Positions 40,301 through 43,300 of a stretch of 62,000 bases of DNA are shown piece by piece (the stretch's first letter is position 1; each line of letters opens with the position of its first letter). Source of the stretch: Mesostigma viride (lineage: Eukaryota; Streptophyta; Mesostigmatophyceae; Mesostigmatales; Mesostigmataceae); the NCBI GenBank assembly GCA_009746045.1, contig RPFO01001997.1, positions 1 through 62,000 of the forward strand, given 5' to 3'. The notes under the pieces were generated by a model. The model saw only the letters and a list, made by a program, of their open reading frames with translations. It did no database searches and was not told where the DNA came from. The translations under genes and the position numbers were made by a program.

Positions 40301-43300
40301 AGCGGGAGACAAACGCGGAGCGGTGGCGCGAGCGAAAGCTGCCAGGGAGACAGCCGTCATACATCGACCCTGACAGGGTGGGTGCTTCTCATCCTCCTCC
40401 CATGCGTTTACGGTTGTGCTAGGTCGTGCCGATGTTTGCGACAGGGTCCATGCCTACTTCCCTGCAAATAGGACAGCAGTTGACAGATGCAATTCATTTT
40501 TTGTTTGCCGTGCTAGTCAATGCCTACATGCGTGCGTTGCGTATCGGTGGTATGTATTTTGGTATTTCTGGTGTTGTGGTGGTAGATGTGTGTGATATTC
40601 GTGTGCTTTATTTGTGGTGTGTACCGTGTCCACTATCCAAACCCATATCACTACTAGTATTACTGCTAGTTGTATATAAATAGGAGTATGTGCTTTGCAC
40701 GTAAACAAAGCCTCAGTCTCACATGTCTGGCTTTTGTCACAACGTAATGCTCTCCTCTCTCTTGTGTGCTGGTCGCGATCAACCCCGCCTCGTGTTCCAA
40801 ACGCCATGCACTCACCACCCGCAGCGAAGCACGTCGCCCTCCGGCTCCTCCAACCGCAAGGGCCCGGCGCCACCCCCCTTGTCCTCCTCACCCATCGACC
40901 GCCGGCGCTCCGTGTCAGGGCCTGCAGACAGGCGGGTCCCCGACGCAGGCAACGATCCCTACGACCACAATAGTGCTGGCATTGACGAAAACAATAATGC
41001 TGGCGTCGCCGACAACATTACTGCCGGCGTCAGCACGACTGGCGGACGCAACAGCCCACCGGCGGGCGGGCAGCGACCGGAAGCCAGGCCACGCGCCATG
41101 AGCGTCTCGGTAGCACATTTGTCGACCAACACCCCCGGCGCTGCCTGGGGCGGTGATGACATCAGAGGGGAGATGTCAGCCGGGCCAGAGGGCCTTTCGG
41201 TCAAGGATGGCCCCTTGAGCCAACCCGGACGCTACGGAGGCATTGATGGGAATACTGGAGGCCTTGAAGGCGCCAGCGCGAGGGAAACCGCCACGGCCCC
41301 CCCCAGCACACGCGGGGCCTTGCTTGGCTCGAGCGCGGCCGTGCTTATGCCGCCATCCGTGGTGGCGGCGCGGGGAATGGGGGTGCCTCTCTCGTTGGCC
41401 ACCCTGGGGGGCGCGGGGGACCTGCCTGGGGGGAATGACCAGCCGCGGCAGTTCCTCCGCGTCGTGGACTTGGCACCGGGAGAGCTGGACGGGTCACCGG
41501 GTGGCGTGTCTGGGGCGAGGAAGGCAGGGGGGTATTCGGGCGGCGGGGGTGACCCCGAGGGGGAGTCGATGGATCCGTACGTTAGTAGATCTGTATATAC
41601 ACGGATGCGGATTGAGTATAGAAGTATCTAATTATGGATGGGGTATTTGGACTACTGTGGCTTTACCGTGGTAGTCACAAGGTGATCGGACCCGCACGTT
41701 GGTAGATCTCACGTTGGTAGATCATTGTTTTGTTTGAGATTGCTTTCCTTGTTGTTTCGTTGTGTTACCTCGCGACCATGATAGGCACCAAATGGACCTG
41801 GATGTTATGTCAGATTATAGTTAAATATATTATCTTCGTTATATTATAGTACCTATAATATATATTGATGCGATGGCTAGTCGCTATGGTTTTATCGCGA
41901 ATGCACGGAGTGACCAGACCCATACGTGAGTCCATCTGTTCGTTGTGATGGCGGCTGAGATGCTGTGGTTTTTCTAGTACTATGTTATCTGACAGTATAT
42001 ATATTTCGGTGATAGGGACATCGTGTCTGGATTCATGTTTTGGTCCATAGAGGCTCAATCCGGGGTTCCAGACGGGTTATCAATTGTAACCAGGACTAAA
42101 ATAAATGGTTAGCCGGCTGACATCGTGTCGTGTCCCATCCCGTTAGCTAATAACTAATAATATACACAGCATGCGCATGCTTGATCCGCATCTGGTGGGT
42201 CACAGGGGTTGGGATGCCTGTGAGCCCCCCTCCCCCTGTTTCCCCTTCATGGGCCCTGCTGCACCTTTTTATTTCCTTGGTGCATCCAGGCTCAATAACA
42301 TAGCAAGTCATCCACGCTTTGCAGTTTAGTCAAGGGCTCTCTGTTTATTCTGTTTCTCGCTGCCTCAGGGCCGAGGGCTCTGATGGGACTTCGTACTAGT
42401 AGTCTTATCAAGCACATAGATGGAGCGCTCATGCCAAGGTCCTTATTTACTGAATGTTGGTGACTTCTTGATATATTCATTCATTCATTCAGGAATAGCA
42501 CATGACTGCTTCACGTGGGTGCCAAAACAGCAGAAAGAGGAACCTTCAACCCCTATACACAATGAGAAGGAGGGAGGGCGCCCTGGCTTCTCTCACCGCC
42601 GCAATGAAGTGGGCAGGCCACAGAGCGCTCTCTCCACAGCAGGGTGCCGGGGCGCAACCCTGGGGGTGCAATACAACCATGCAGTACCATAAGCAGGCTG
42701 AGGCATAGCTTATGAGGTGAGGTGGGCTCAAGACGTTGGCTAAGGCGCAAGCAAATGGCCATAATGAGCCGTGGCGGATCGAGTACTATCACATACCTGC
42801 CTATCTAAACAGCTAGGGCGAAGTGACTATGCTGAGCTAATATGCTTGATGCCGAGACGTGCTATAATCTTGGTGGATAGTGTCCGTTAATTTTGGTTGT
42901 CTTTGCCGGCCTGTCCTCCCTTTTTCGCTCCTGTTCCTGCGTTGGTTCTGCTCGGGCCTGCAGCAACCTGCGCAGGGCGTTTGAGGTGGCGGACCGCGCG
43001 CTGCAGGCGCGGCTGAATGCGCACCGAGCCAGGGGGGACGCCCACAGCAAGCAGGCGTACAAGGTGCGCGGTCAACACAGGGATACTTGGGATGATAATT
43101 AAGCCGGTAACGTCATTTCTTATGTAGCAAGGAGCAGGCGTACAAGGTGCCACCGCATGAATACTAGCGACGGTGATATTACTAGTGACAGGTACGTGGT
43201 TTAAGTATAAGTGTAAATTAATGGTTGAGTGTCAGACCACGGTGGCTAAGTGTTAGATCACGGTGGCCTAGTGTTATTAGATCACATTGGCTAAGTATCA

